From Parendozoicomonas verongulae (GTDB lineage Bacteria; Pseudomonadota; Gammaproteobacteria; Pseudomonadales; Endozoicomonadaceae), in assembly GCF_009711465.1 (NCBI RefSeq), contig NZ_SMME01000863.1:1-63413 (forward strand): a stretch of 63,413 nt of DNA, given 5' to 3'. The number at the start of each line of letters is the position of its first letter. Position 1 is the first letter of the stretch. This document shows positions 33,232-43,255 of this stretch, piece by piece. Under the pieces are notes generated by a model, which saw only the letters and a program-made list of their open reading frames with translations, was not told the origin of the DNA and searched no databases. The position numbers were made by a program, and so were the translations under genes.

Positions 33232-35985
33232 TTACTTGGTTGTAGCAGGAGAACATGGAATGAGCATGTCAACTGCACGGGGCGGGGATGACGGAGGAGT
33301 TCCCCCTCCGGAAAAAGAAGCAGAAGACATGCCTTCCAGATTGTACTTCTGAAGTGAAGATCTCTCTTTTCTGATCCGCTTACTTTTCTGCTTTAGCGGC
33401 GATATTTTTCTGTCGGCACTGCCTTTTCTTTTGACCGGCACAGGGCTGATTGCTAAAACACTGGGGCGCGAGAAAACGACAGGGCTGGCATCGCAGGCTG
33501 TCTTTTCCGGTACATTGAATGTCATCAACCAGCCTCTTAACAAGCTGCTTTGATATTCTTTAAGGCAATCTTCACGACTTCTTTTACCACTCACTGACTC
33601 GAGTTTCAGCTGGGTGATTTGCTCAGCCATCATCTGTTTTGCGAAAGTCAGGCCACTACGCCAGTGGTTCTCGTCGTAACTCAGTGGTCGAACATCTGCA
33701 AAAAGATCAGCTTCTGGATCAATATCATAAACAGGCTCAATTTTATTTCCCTCACGATGATCCCCCTTTACATAACGTTCAACCATCCCTCGCAGCAGAG
33801 GTAACAGTTCATCGGGAGTCAGGTTGCCTTCCTTGGCAGACTGGATATAACCACAGAACTCTCCAGCATAAAGCTCTCTGGCCCATGCATTCAGAGCACT
33901 TTCATCAGAAGTAGCAGACATCACCTGTCGTGTTTCCCGGTCTTCATCCTGATTCAGAATTTCTGCCACAGTCAGAAAATCCAAAGCAAGGCGAAGGAGC
34001 ATATTTTTCTTCACTCGTCCGACCCAGTATTTTATCGCTCCATCCATGGAAATTTCACCTGGGAAGTTACGCTGGGAAGCAATACTGTTTATTTTTCCAA
34101 CAATCGTTCCCAATAATTGATAGCGGTTTCCAGTTTGGGCACTTATTTCTTCTAAAGCCTGGGTGAAAGGGATATTTTGATAAATTAAATCCAGTGAGCT
34201 GGCTGCCAGTTTCTGTAGCATTGTGACCGGGTTAGAGTATCCCTCTCTTTTATCCTTATAACTATTCACCATGCCTTTTCTGACCAGAGTGTCTACCCCT
34301 TCCGGTCGATGAAAATAGCGGTCAAAAATTTCAAACTGGGTATGTCCATTACTGTCTTTTGGGTGGCGTCCGAAGATAAGAAGATGGACAGGAAACAAAT
34401 CAAAGTACTTTACAACCAAGTCACCATCATCATCTCTATCGAGAGCATAGTTCGGGTATTTCGCGTCCAGAAAACCTTCAATAATTTTTTCATAGCCCTC
34501 CTGTGCATCCTCTGCAATAAAACTCTCATTCAAATCATGTAGACGTTTCACACCTTTGATGATGAGATCGGTCACCTGACACAAAAACGCCTCGACCGTC
34601 ATCCATCGCCCCAAAACCTTTATCTGGGCATCTGGAGCTAAATCGCCTTTTACGATTTCTTCGAAGTAGTTTTCCAGGAGGTTTTCTGATTTAAGAAATG
34701 GCTGGGCGATAAGAACCGTTTGATGGTCTGACTTCCAAAACTGAACCGGAAGAATATCGATGTCGTTTTCTTTAAGAAACCTTACCTGCGCCATCTGATG
34801 ATGATAAAACTGGTTTGCATCGTCTTTACTCGCATACTGGTTCGAGTCTTTCTTACTGGCAAAATAAATCCGACGAAAAGCCAGTTTGGGTAGTACACTA
34901 TTCAAATCCCGAAAAATAAGCTCCTGATCCGGGTGCTCAAATTCATGGTAACGAAACACCACTGTACTGGTACCAATGCCGACCACAGTGGCCTTAATGC
35001 TTTGAGCATACTCACTGAGAGCCGGGGGATGAAATTCAAAAGGCCCAATAACATCTCCCCTCTCATACATAGGCACACGACCTGAGGATGGACGGTGTCC
35101 TTCTACATGCTCCAAAAACTGGATAACGCTTTTGTTTATCCTTCGGCTCTCTACCAGCTGTTCAGAAGTGGTATCGCCATCCCCCCGGATTAACTGATGA
35201 AAATCCGGTGTTCTCTCAACCTCTTCGAAGCCGCAGCAAATCTGGTAAACCCTGGGGCTGTCCCCTCCTGTTTGTGTACTTTCCAGATAATAGTTACAAA
35301 GGCTTGCCACCATGGCATCAGGGTTATCAGTTGGGTTTACAGCCTGAAAGGGGGTTCGTTCCCGGTTGTGCCTGAGTTTTCTTATATAAAGAACTCCTGC
35401 CTCTTCCTTCTTTTCAACTACCGCCCTCGGGGAAGAAACATGCTTCGGCCACTCATAGAAGACCTGGCGAAAAGAACTGGGACTGGAAGAGGAGCTGGAT
35501 TCTTCTCCAACACTGATGGAGCGATTAGGCGGAACGACCGGGGATCTTTTTTCTGATAGACCAAAAACGGGCAATAACGGGGAATCCGCACGATAAGAGT
35601 GGGAACCGGATCCGAGCATGTGAGGAGAGGCCGTCAATGGCGTTTGAGTCCTTGGAGTGGGTGCAGGTGTTCTTGCCGGACTAAAAGAATACGATGTGTC
35701 AGCAACATAACTATATGGGCTGTCAGTGCTTGTACCTTGTCGTTTAGCAGCATAATCAACCATGGTCACAACGCTGCCTCCCTTTGCTTTCAAAGCTCTG
35801 ATTTTTACCCACTCATCAATATAATCACCTTCGCTTTGAAATCGCTCTTCTGCCCTGGCAATTAAATCCTGGCTGTCACGACTGAGGATTGTTACGCACT
35901 GACTTACACCAAGATCCTTGGCGAACACACTTCCAGCGATAAATACACTCTCCCACAAAAGCCAACCGTATAGCAGGTTCTTCAT
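33232..35985 (-). CDS. Large secreted protein with kinase-like features and a nuclear-localisation-like cluster
   Basis: Starting at ATG 35985 it has 917 residues; a GTG at 36018 would add 11. MKNLLYGWLLWESVFIAGSVFA is a good signal peptide. Residues about 85-190 are Ser/Thr/Pro-rich with many S/T-P pairs. A central region looks like a divergent protein-kinase fold: VVGIGTSTVVFR (about 334-345), hinge-like VLIAQPFLKSENLLENYF (424-441), GVKRLHDLN (about 478-486) and GDLVVKYFDLFP (about 521-532). The invariant HRD motif is not evident. Near the C-terminus (852-875) KRKGSADRK and KQKSKRIRKER form a bipartite basic cluster, then a Ser/Pro tail. Unknown family; an exported host-directed protein is inference. 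Confidence 0.8.
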   Translation of the reverse strand: MKNLLYGWLLWESVFIAGSVFAKDLGVSQCVTILSRDSQDLIARAEERFQSEGDYIDEWVKIRALKAKGGSVVTMVDYAAKRQGTSTDSPYSYVADTSYSFSPARTPAPTPRTQTPLTASPHMLGSGSHSYRADSPLLPVFGLSEKRSPVVPPNRSISVGEESSSSSSPSSFRQVFYEWPKHVSSPRAVVEKKEEAGVLYIRKLRHNRERTPFQAVNPTDNPDAMVASLCNYYLESTQTGGDSPRVYQICCGFEEVERTPDFHQLIRGDGDTTSEQLVESRRINKSVIQFLEHVEGHRPSSGRVPMYERGDVIGPFEFHPPALSEYAQSIKATVVGIGTSTVVFRYHEFEHPDQELIFRDLNSVLPKLAFRRIYFASKKDSNQYASKDDANQFYHHQMAQVRFLKENDIDILPVQFWKSDHQTVLIAQPFLKSENLLENYFEEIVKGDLAPDAQIKVLGRWMTVEAFLCQVTDLIIKGVKRLHDLNESFIAEDAQEGYEKIIEGFLDAKYPNYALDRDDDGDLVVKYFDLFPVHLLIFGRHPKDSNGHTQFEIFDRYFHRPEGVDTLVRKGMVNSYKDKREGYSNPVTMLQKLAASSLDLIYQNIPFTQALEEISAQTGNRYQLLGTIVGKINSIASQRNFPGEISMDGAIKYWVGRVKKNMLLRLALDFLTVAEILNQDEDRETRQVMSATSDESALNAWARELYAGEFCGYIQSAKEGNLTPDELLPLLRGMVERYVKGDHREGNKIEPVYDIDPEADLFADVRPLSYDENHWRSGLTFAKQMMAEQITQLKLESVSGKRSREDCLKEYQSSLLRGWLMTFNVPEKTACDASPVVFSRPSVLAISPVPVKRKGSADRKISPLKQKSKRIRKERSSLQKYNLEGMSSASFSGGGTPPSSPPRAVDMLIPCSPATTK

Positions 35986-36175
35986 CACTGATCTTTGGGA
36001 AGTATCCGCCTTGAGCACTTTAAATATCTGCTTATTCCAGTTCTTATTCAGGGTGGCTTCTCAGACTAGGAGATTCTTGGGTTTTGTACAGGTGATGGGG
36101 TATGGAAGGCAGGATTTATTCACTCCTTACATCTATAGTCTTGTGCAAAAATGCTTACTCAGGCCCTCACAACAA

Positions 36176-37609
36176 ATGACAAACAACTCCAATTCGCTTG
36201 TCGTTGACTTCGCTATCGGACTGACAGCCGGGATTCTTATCCCTCTTGGCCTTCCTCCCCTCTCATTGTGGGTTCTTTCCCTGATCGGGATGATTCTGCT
36301 CTTTTCCCACACTCAACGCCCTCTTGGAAAAAAACAGACCGCTGGTGCATTGGGGTTTTCTGTGAGCTACGCGATGTCAGGTCATCTCTGGGCCTATTAC
36401 AGCCAGTATGTACTGAGTGATTCACCGGTTTCTGAGAAAATACTGGCGATCTTCACAGTTTTCATCAGCCCTCTACTGATCATTTTTGCCACATTGATGC
36501 TCTACCCAGTGTTACGCCGCAGGCTCAGCATTGCACCATACAGCATCGCCAGTGTTATTCTTTTCAGCTGCTGCTGGATAACCTTTGAAATTGTCTACTC
36601 CATGCCTTTCAGTCCATTGCCCATACTCATTAGCGGTTATGCTCTGCTCGGATTACCTTCCGACGCCCTTGTCCCTATCTTTGGTGTTTTTGGAAGCAGT
36701 CTGACCCTTGTCATGGTTGCAGGTTTAACCGGTTCTCTGATTTACCAGTTACGAAAAAAACACTCCAGATCCCTGCCCTACCTTGCTATATCATTGTTGA
36801 TTACCCTCGCAGCCGGGCCACTGCTGTCCAGAGTTGAATGGACCTGGCCCTATGACCTCCGGCCGTTCAATTATGTGATGCAGACCAGCTGTGGAACAGG
36901 GGCTGCTTTCGAATTGCTGGACACCGCAACATTCCCCGCACCCAGGCTCGCTCTTATTTGTGGGGTTAAAGGCGATGTTGAGAAACCAGAACTATCCCGA
37001 CAAATTTACAAACTCAATGAAAGCAGACAAACAGCCTACCTTGCTCAATTTAGTATTGCAGGAACCCATTGCCCTTACTTCTATTGCAGCTTTGGTGAGG
37101 GTGAGGGCTGTATTCCCGAGCAGATCAGAAAAGCTTCACAATATATTGATGATGGCAGCTGTGATATTTACCCTCTCTCCATCACTGCAAACTCTGCTAC
37201 GCGACATCCCGCCGCTGACGCTTACCGCATGACTGTTTTAAGCCCCTTATCTGACAGTCACCCCTTTCAGACCGCGTCTGAATCTATTGGTTCTGAGTTT
37301 ATAGTGGCTTTTGACGGGACTGAAGAGGGGCAGGTCTTCCGCGAATGGATGATTCGTGCAGATAGGGCAAGGGCACTGGAAACAGGTCGCCCCCTGCTGC
37401 GCTATAGCAATATTGGGATGTCGGTAGAAATCAATCACCAAGGTTTTGTTCTGGCCAGGTTTTTACCAGAACAGGACTTGGTTACTGGCAATATCCAGCC
37501 CATGAGCGGCCAGACTCCTTTCATGTATTTTGGTCCTTACGCCCCGTTAAGCCTAATTGCTCTGGCTCTGGTGGTTTTTTCATATCGTCGTCTGTTTCTG
37601 ACGTTGTGA
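36176..37609 (+). CDS. Lnt-like membrane protein lacking the catalytic residues
   Basis: A 477-residue paralogue of apolipoprotein N-acyltransferase. The N-terminal half has six to seven membrane segments. The C-terminal RARALETGRPLLRYSNIGMSVEINHQG and GQTPFMYFGPYAPLSLIALALVVF match the end of Lnt. The three catalytic residues are missing: no PEN-type Glu, Pro in place of Lys six before the FGE motif (YFYCSFGEGEG), and no ICYE-type Cys. It is therefore probably not an acyltransferase. The frame is open upstream to 35918, with an ATG at 36095 as another start. It is divergent from the secreted-protein gene, with 190 bases between the starts. Confidence 0.75.
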   Translation: MTNNSNSLVVDFAIGLTAGILIPLGLPPLSLWVLSLIGMILLFSHTQRPLGKKQTAGALGFSVSYAMSGHLWAYYSQYVLSDSPVSEKILAIFTVFISPLLIIFATLMLYPVLRRRLSIAPYSIASVILFSCCWITFEIVYSMPFSPLPILISGYALLGLPSDALVPIFGVFGSSLTLVMVAGLTGSLIYQLRKKHSRSLPYLAISLLITLAAGPLLSRVEWTWPYDLRPFNYVMQTSCGTGAAFELLDTATFPAPRLALICGVKGDVEKPELSRQIYKLNESRQTAYLAQFSIAGTHCPYFYCSFGEGEGCIPEQIRKASQYIDDGSCDIYPLSITANSATRHPAADAYRMTVLSPLSDSHPFQTASESIGSEFIVAFDGTEEGQVFREWMIRADRARALETGRPLLRYSNIGMSVEINHQGFVLARFLPEQDLVTGNIQPMSGQTPFMYFGPYAPLSLIALALVVFSYRRLFLTL

Positions 37610-37624
37610 TGTCCCCTTCACCCT

Positions 37625-40600
37625 TTAGGGGTAGAGCGATTTCCCGGCAGTAATGTTCCAGTCTGTCGAAAGCAAAGGCATTGCATAAATCATCCACTTT
37701 TCGTACAAACGCCACACCTCAGGATCAGCCTCCTGCAGCTGCTGGGTCAGCATCCGAATGCGATCAACATCCCCCATTTCAACAGCTTCAAGGATGGTTT
37801 TCAGCAGCGGCTTCAAAGCCTGGTTTGAAAGTGGACTGAGTTGGGAGTCGGGTATCTCTACATCTATTTCTTTACGGATAAAATGCACGTTAAGAGTCCG
37901 CTCAATCTGCTGGAACAGGTCATCAATACGGAACGGTTTACCAACATAGCCATTGAAACCTAAGCCTTCGATTTTTTTCTGTTGAATCGGATCAACACTC
38001 GCGGTAACAGCGATAACAGGTACAGGATTACCATTCCTTCGCAGCTGTCGAACTGCATCCGAACCACTCATGACCGGCATACGAATATCCATCAGCACCA
38101 ATTGCGGCTGACTGGCCTGAATACAGTTCAAAGCATCCAGTCCGTTAACGGCTTCAAGGGTTTCAAAACCAGCGTCGTCCAGTAGGCGCACCAGCATTTC
38201 CCTATTGATACGACTGTCATCAACAACCAGAACCTTAGCCGTCTCTTCTGGAGGCAGGTGAAAGCTACAGACATCATGACTGCTGGCACTGCTCTGCGCA
38301 CCTTCATCTAAAACTGCTCGACGTAAAGGCAGCGAGAAGTAAAAACGGCTACCAGCCCCCAGAGAGCTGGCGACCTTCAAAGCGCCCCCTTGAGCAGAAA
38401 CCAACCGCTGACTGATAGCCAGCCCAAGCCCTGTGCCCCCTGGGTGATCCTGAAAGTCAACTTGATGGAAAGGTGAAAATATTTTCTCCTGTTGATCGGC
38501 CTCAATACCAATACCGGTATCACTCACAACATAGACAATACGTTCACCATCCTGCACCACCCGCAACTGCACCTGTCCGTGATCTGTAAACTTAATGGCA
38601 TTCCCCAAAAGGTTAATCAACACCTGCCTCAGCTTTGTCACATCAATAAGAATGACCGGTGGTAAATGCTCATCAACATTCAACAGTAGCTGAAGGTTTT
38701 TACGATCAGCCCGGGGCCGCAAAATGCGGCAGACTTTGTCCAGCATCGGCCGTAACTTCACAGGCTGAAACTGTACCTGTGTACCGGTGGTTTCAATTTT
38801 GGTCAGATCCAGCACATCATTAATCAGCATAAGTAGGTGTTGCCCGCAATCCTCCACAGTTTCAAGGCTTTCCCGTTGCCTTGGTTCCAGTTTCTCTGTA
38901 CGCAGGAGTAACTGCACATGGCCGAGTATGCCATTGAGAGGTGTTCTGAGTTCATGACTCATATTGGAAAGGAACTGGCTCTTGGCATGGTCAGCCGCTC
39001 TGGCTTTATCTCTTGCCAGACGTAAGTCCCGCTCTGTTGCCTTTCGTTCGGAAATATCCCGAATGACGATAGTGACCAGTGTGCCGGATGCTGTTTTCAG
39101 AGGACTGGATGTCACCTCTGAGGAGAAGCTTGTGCCATTACGACGTCGGCAAATGGTTTCAAAACCCTGTTGCAAGGATTCCGTTTCATATTTCTGTCGG
39201 GGAAGAAGATAACCGGCACGCTTGCGGCTCAACATCGCCAGGGGCTGGCCAACAAGCTCCTGCCTGCGATATCCGAACATTTCCTCAACACGGGCATTAA
39301 CCATAGTGATAATTTCTTCCGTATCCGTTATCACAATGGCATCAGGTGCAGCCTCCAGAAGCCCCCGGAATTTTTTGGTATCCCCTACCAGCTCAGTGAC
39401 ATCGTGCCCCATACCTTCAACACCACTGATACGTCCTCCCGGCTCGACTACCGGTACATTAATAACTTCGATGGTACGGGTTCCCCCATCCTTATGAGGC
39501 AGCTCAATTTGAACCGCATCATTTTGCGGGTGACCCTGTAAAACCCCCTGAATAACTTGCCGTAAGGCCTTATGCCCCGATGTACCAGCAAAGACTGGTG
39601 CCATAGCCTCAACCAGCTCATCCGATGAATACCCCAAAATATCGCTGACAGATGCACTGATATAGGACACCCGACCGCTGTCGTTCAGCATGTAATAGAA
39701 GTAACGCCCCCTGAGCCGCTCCGCCATATGACTGATATTGGTAGCACGCAGATCTTTCAGGGCCTCATCTCGCTCCGAGAGACGGTGAGCCATGGCTGAA
39801 ATACTTCTTGCCAGCCGACCGGTTTCATCATCCGCTTTATGTTGAAAAGGCAGGTGCCAGTGACCATCCCCCAAATTATCCACCGCACGGGTGAGCCGTA
39901 CGAGAGGACGCGTAATAAAGCCGGACACTTTCAATACACAGGCACTCACTATCAGCAAGACCAGTAACAGCATCATAGCGCTGTTTATGGCTGGCTGACG
40001 TGCTGCCCCCAAGGCTGTTGTTTCACGGATATGAGTGAGCAAAATCCAGCCAGCATCAGGTACAGGGCTGGAGAAATACCAAGTTGGCCAATCCCGGAAG
40101 AACACTGTTTCATGGCCTCGTGTCCCACTGTGTACAGGACCATCTACCAGTTTTAATAAAGAGTCGGAACGGAGCCTCAGGGCTGTGTCCCGCAATGAAT
40201 CATCCGGTCTTGTAGAACGCATATCGGAGTGAATGAAATGGCTATCCCGATCCACAATAACAAAACGAAGGTTACGAGGGTTATCGTGCTTTAGCAGTTC
40301 AATAAAACGATCAATCCGTACAAAAAAATACAGTTTGGCAACTTTAGGAGAATGAAACGCAACTACCTTTTCATCAGACATAGGGCTTTTGAACGGTCGC
40401 GACCATCCCCATGCATTAGCATCCAGCGGGCTGTCTACCGTTTCAGGCCAGGGTACCTCCTGAAAGCCGGTATCGGCATAGTAAAAGATGCGACCTTTAC
40501 CAGGTTCACCAAAAAAAATCCCCTGCACAATACGGTCATCTTTGAGAGTGCTGGAGAGTAGGTCATGGTATTCCGATATATGTTCGGGGTGCTTACCCAG

Positions 40601-40816
40601 ACTATGGGAAAGAGCATCCCCAAGAGAGGCAATATGACGAACCTGACCATTCAGTAAGCTGGCAAAGTGCCCAGCCTGTTGCTCCATAAAGGCTTCAACA
40701 CCGCCTTTGGCAACACGCAGGTTTTCAAGAATATGAATAACAAAAATAACACTATAGAGGAGGGTTATCGGAACAATGGCAAACAAAACGACCTTGTTTC
40801 GGATCGACGACCACAT
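37625..40816 (-). CDS. Hybrid sensor histidine kinase / response regulator
   Basis: A 1063-residue inner-membrane sensor. Two membrane segments (about 8-30 and 275-298) flank a periplasmic sensing domain of Cache type. HAMP follows (about 298-350), then two PAS domains (about 370-470 and 490-600). The HisKA domain has phospho-His H621 in MSHELRTPLNGILGH. HATPase motifs are NLLGNAIKFTDHG, DTGIGIE and GGTGLGLAIS. A receiver domain has D910 in LMDIRMPVMSG and ends in a 130-residue tail without a clear HPt. Phosphorelay output presumably goes to a separate HPt or regulator. GGTGGGG lies before the ATG. The signal is unknown. Confidence 0.94.
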   Translation of the reverse strand: MWSSIRNKVVLFAIVPITLLYSVIFVIHILENLRVAKGGVEAFMEQQAGHFASLLNGQVRHIASLGDALSHSLGKHPEHISEYHDLLSSTLKDDRIVQGIFFGEPGKGRIFYYADTGFQEVPWPETVDSPLDANAWGWSRPFKSPMSDEKVVAFHSPKVAKLYFFVRIDRFIELLKHDNPRNLRFVIVDRDSHFIHSDMRSTRPDDSLRDTALRLRSDSLLKLVDGPVHSGTRGHETVFFRDWPTWYFSSPVPDAGWILLTHIRETTALGAARQPAINSAMMLLLVLLIVSACVLKVSGFITRPLVRLTRAVDNLGDGHWHLPFQHKADDETGRLARSISAMAHRLSERDEALKDLRATNISHMAERLRGRYFYYMLNDSGRVSYISASVSDILGYSSDELVEAMAPVFAGTSGHKALRQVIQGVLQGHPQNDAVQIELPHKDGGTRTIEVINVPVVEPGGRISGVEGMGHDVTELVGDTKKFRGLLEAAPDAIVITDTEEIITMVNARVEEMFGYRRQELVGQPLAMLSRKRAGYLLPRQKYETESLQQGFETICRRRNGTSFSSEVTSSPLKTASGTLVTIVIRDISERKATERDLRLARDKARAADHAKSQFLSNMSHELRTPLNGILGHVQLLLRTEKLEPRQRESLETVEDCGQHLLMLINDVLDLTKIETTGTQVQFQPVKLRPMLDKVCRILRPRADRKNLQLLLNVDEHLPPVILIDVTKLRQVLINLLGNAIKFTDHGQVQLRVVQDGERIVYVVSDTGIGIEADQQEKIFSPFHQVDFQDHPGGTGLGLAISQRLVSAQGGALKVASSLGAGSRFYFSLPLRRAVLDEGAQSSASSHDVCSFHLPPEETAKVLVVDDSRINREMLVRLLDDAGFETLEAVNGLDALNCIQASQPQLVLMDIRMPVMSGSDAVRQLRRNGNPVPVIAVTASVDPIQQKKIEGLGFNGYVGKPFRIDDLFQQIERTLNVHFIRKEIDVEIPDSQLSPLSNQALKPLLKTILEAVEMGDVDRIRMLTQQLQEADPEVWRLYEKWMIYAMPLLSTDWNITAGKSLYP

Positions 40817-41025
40817 GAAACCCCACCTGAATAATGTTGAAAGTATGGTTTAAGCACCTCTGTCATCCCTGTAGTTATTCTATTTTGATCCCATTTTTAG
40901 TTACACCAGCCTAGTAGACAGATGAATAACCCGCAAAGGTCTATGCTTGCTAACTTAATGTCTGATGATGCTGCTGCAGCATGGGCTGGCGCTCAGTCTT
41001 TATAAACCTGCTGACTTTCCACAAA

Positions 41026-41052
41026 AAAACGCCCTGCAAAGCAGAGCGTTTT
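41026..41052 (-). terminator. Terminator after ssb
   Basis: AAAACGC-C-CTGC (41026-41037) pairs with GCAG-A-GCGTTTT (41041-41052) around AAA. A run of T follows on the minus strand. It lies 26 bases past the ssb stop. Confidence 0.88.
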
Positions 41053-41077
41053 AGAATTTTGACGACGATATCCCGTT

Positions 41078-41785
41078 TTAGAATGGGATATCATCATCGA
41101 AATCATCAAAGCCACCAGAAGGTGCTGCCGCTGGAGCAGGCTGTTGTGCAGGAGCCTGTTGCTGTTGCTGACGCTGGCCGTAACCCTGATTAGCCTGAGA
41201 CTGCTGTGGAGCACGGTTCTGCTGACCACCTTGTGGCGCCGCCTGCTGGCTCTGATTGTAGTTTCCATAGCCCTGATTCTGTGCAGATTGCTGCGCAGAA
41301 GACTGACCGTAACCTTGATTCTGAGTAGGTGCAGGTGCAGGTGCAGGTGCAGGTGCAGGAGTAGACTGACGAGGAGCCTGCTGCTGTCCATAGCCCTGAC
41401 TACCGCCACCCATGTTGGCGTTACCACCGTCCTGACGGCTATCCAGCATCTGCATGACACCATCGAAGCCGTCTATCACAACTTCTGTGGAGTAGCGATC
41501 CTGACCCTGCTGATCCTGCCACTTGCGTGTTTGCAGTTTGCCTTCCAGGTAAACCTTGGAGCCTTTGCGCAGGTACTGACCAGCCACCTCTGCCAGCTTG
41601 CCAAACAGTACAACGCGGTGCCATTCCGTGCGTTCCTGACGCTGATTGGTGTTCTTGTCGATCCAAGATTCGCCAGTAGCAACACTCAGGTTGGTGACAG
41701 CACTGCCATTGGGGGTATAGCGAACTTCCGGATCCCCTCCAAGGTTACCTACCAGTATGACCTTATTGATGCCACTTCGAGCCAT
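41078..41785 (-). CDS. ssb: Single-stranded DNA-binding protein
   Basis: A 235-residue SSB. The OB-fold (1-110) has [54 protein letters not shown] and RYSTEVV. The linker (about 125-220) is unusually rich in Gln, Gly and Tyr (YGQQQA-type repeats) and holds a [12 protein letters not shown] run. The conserved acidic tip [10 protein letters not shown] binds partner repair proteins. It is longer than E. coli SSB (178), mainly in the linker. GGGAGA precedes the ATG. It lies downstream of the MFS gene, an arrangement shared with pseudomonads. Confidence 0.97.
   Translation of the reverse strand: MARSGINKVILVGNLGGDPEVRYTPNGSAVTNLSVATGESWIDKNTNQRQERTEWHRVVLFGKLAEVAGQYLRKGSKVYLEGKLQTRKWQDQQGQDRYSTEVVIDGFDGVMQMLDSRQDGGNANMGGGSQGYGQQQAPRQSTPAPAPAPAPAPTQNQGYGQSSAQQSAQNQGYGNYNQSQQAAPQGGQQNRAPQQSQANQGYGQRQQQQQAPAQQPAPAAAPSGGFDDFDDDIPF
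41328..41357 (+). repeat. Hexanucleotide tandem repeat in the ssb linker
   Basis: Five perfect GGTGCA units, read on the minus strand as alternating Ala-Pro codons. Copy-number change would lengthen or shorten the SSB linker by two residues per unit without shifting the frame. Confidence 0.85.
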
Positions 41786-41902
41786 TGCCGTCTCCCATTT
41801 CTAATCTAATAACTGTCTATAAGAACGCTATCTAATAACGTATTGAATGGCCTGCCTGTGCACAAGCCATTTTAAATTTGATTCTGCCGACGACCTGGCT
41901 AA

Positions 41903-43255
41903 TTACCAATCTCCGTACTGGCGCAGATGCTGCTCATTCAGTTGATCTGTGTCGACCTTCAGATAAGCCTTCTGTTCTTCAACGATCAGGGATACTTCCC
42001 TGACCCCTGCCACCGTAGCGAGACGGTCGTTCATTCGGCCAGCTTCTTCCGGGGCAACCGGATAAAGGTCCAGCACGATACTGCTGACATAAGAGGGGTT
42101 ATTCATGGTAACAGACAATAACCACCAGAGGGCAGTCGCAATTGCCACCAAAGCATAGATTCCCGTTTCACCATACTGCTGGTAGAAATAACCGGATACA
42201 GCTCCGCCCAATCCTGCACCAAGAAACTGGAATGTGGAAAAGGCTCCCATTGCCGTTCCACGACTCCCCGCCGGAGCAATACGACTCACCAGAGAGGGCA
42301 ATGTCGCTTCCAGATAATTAAAGGCAGTAAAAAACAGCAGAACACCACCCACCAAAGCAGTTAAATGGCTTCGCCCCAGCCAAAGCACGGTTTGCGCCAG
42401 CAGCAGCAATATAATCGCGCCTATCATAATAGGGCGAATCAGGCGTTTTTTCTCTCCAATAATGATAAAGGGCACCATGGCAAAAAATGACACGCCCATA
42501 GATAAGAGATACACCCACCAGTGCTGTTCACGGGGTAACCCTGCAAGCTTTTGTAGAGCCACAGGCAAATGCACAAACAGCGCCATCAATACAAAGTGCA
42601 AAGTAAATACACCGGCATTCAAACGCAGTAATTGTTTATGGCTCAGTACAACACGAATTTGAGAGGTGGCCGTTACAGTTTCGCGATTGGCCTTCTGCCG
42701 AACCGGTGTGGGCACACCAAAGACCACCAGCACCATGGCTACCACCGCCATCACGGCAGATACATGAAACAGCCCGGAAATACCCCATTCATCCGCCAGA
42801 ACAGGCCCAGCTACCATGGATAAACAGAAGGACAATCCAATACTCATACCCACCATCGCCATAGCACGTGAGCGGTTTTCTTCCCGGGTTAAATCAGCAA
42901 TAAGAGCTGTAATCGCGGCAGCAATAGCCCCAGCGCCTTGAAGAAAGCGCCCGGCAATTACGCCCATAATCGAATCACTGCTACCAGCGAGCAGGCTTCC
43001 CAGAGCAAAGATCAACAGCCCACCCAGAATCACCGGTTTACGACCAATACGGTCAGACAATAAACCCGCAGGAATTTGCAGGAGAGACTGGGTCAGTCCG
43101 TACGCGCCAATAGCCATACCCACAAGAAAGGGTGTACTACCAGTCAGTTCATCTGCATACGCTGCCATAACCGGCAGCAGTATAAACAGCCCCATCATGC
43201 GCAGGGCAAAAACAAGAGCAAGAGAGGACGCGGCTCTCACTTCCAGTGAATTCAT
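41903..43255 (-). CDS. MFS transporter, YajR-like with C-terminal YAM domain
   Basis: A 450-residue major facilitator with 12 membrane segments. The motif A region is LLSDRIGRKPVILGG (about 65-79), followed by FLQGAGAIAAAITALIADLT. After helix 12 a 60-residue soluble domain (IVLDLYPVAPEEAGRMNDRLATVAGVREVSLIVEEQKAYLKVD) resembles the ferredoxin-like YAM domain of E. coli YajR. The substrate is unknown. It is divergent from uvrA and followed by ssb 117 bases after its stop; this uvrA-MFS-ssb arrangement is common in Pseudomonas relatives. Confidence 0.92.
   Translation of the reverse strand: MNSLEVRAASSLALVFALRMMGLFILLPVMAAYADELTGSTPFLVGMAIGAYGLTQSLLQIPAGLLSDRIGRKPVILGGLLIFALGSLLAGSSDSIMGVIAGRFLQGAGAIAAAITALIADLTREENRSRAMAMVGMSIGLSFCLSMVAGPVLADEWGISGLFHVSAVMAVVAMVLVVFGVPTPVRQKANRETVTATSQIRVVLSHKQLLRLNAGVFTLHFVLMALFVHLPVALQKLAGLPREQHWWVYLLSMGVSFFAMVPFIIIGEKKRLIRPIMIGAIILLLLAQTVLWLGRSHLTALVGGVLLFFTAFNYLEATLPSLVSRIAPAGSRGTAMGAFSTFQFLGAGLGGAVSGYFYQQYGETGIYALVAIATALWWLLSVTMNNPSYVSSIVLDLYPVAPEEAGRMNDRLATVAGVREVSLIVEEQKAYLKVDTDQLNEQHLRQYGDW

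Noticed and set aside
37613-37631. A CCCCT/AGGGG hairpin between the Lnt-like gene and the sensor kinase
   Set aside because: The stem is only 5 bp, has no T-run and overlaps the kinase stop codon.
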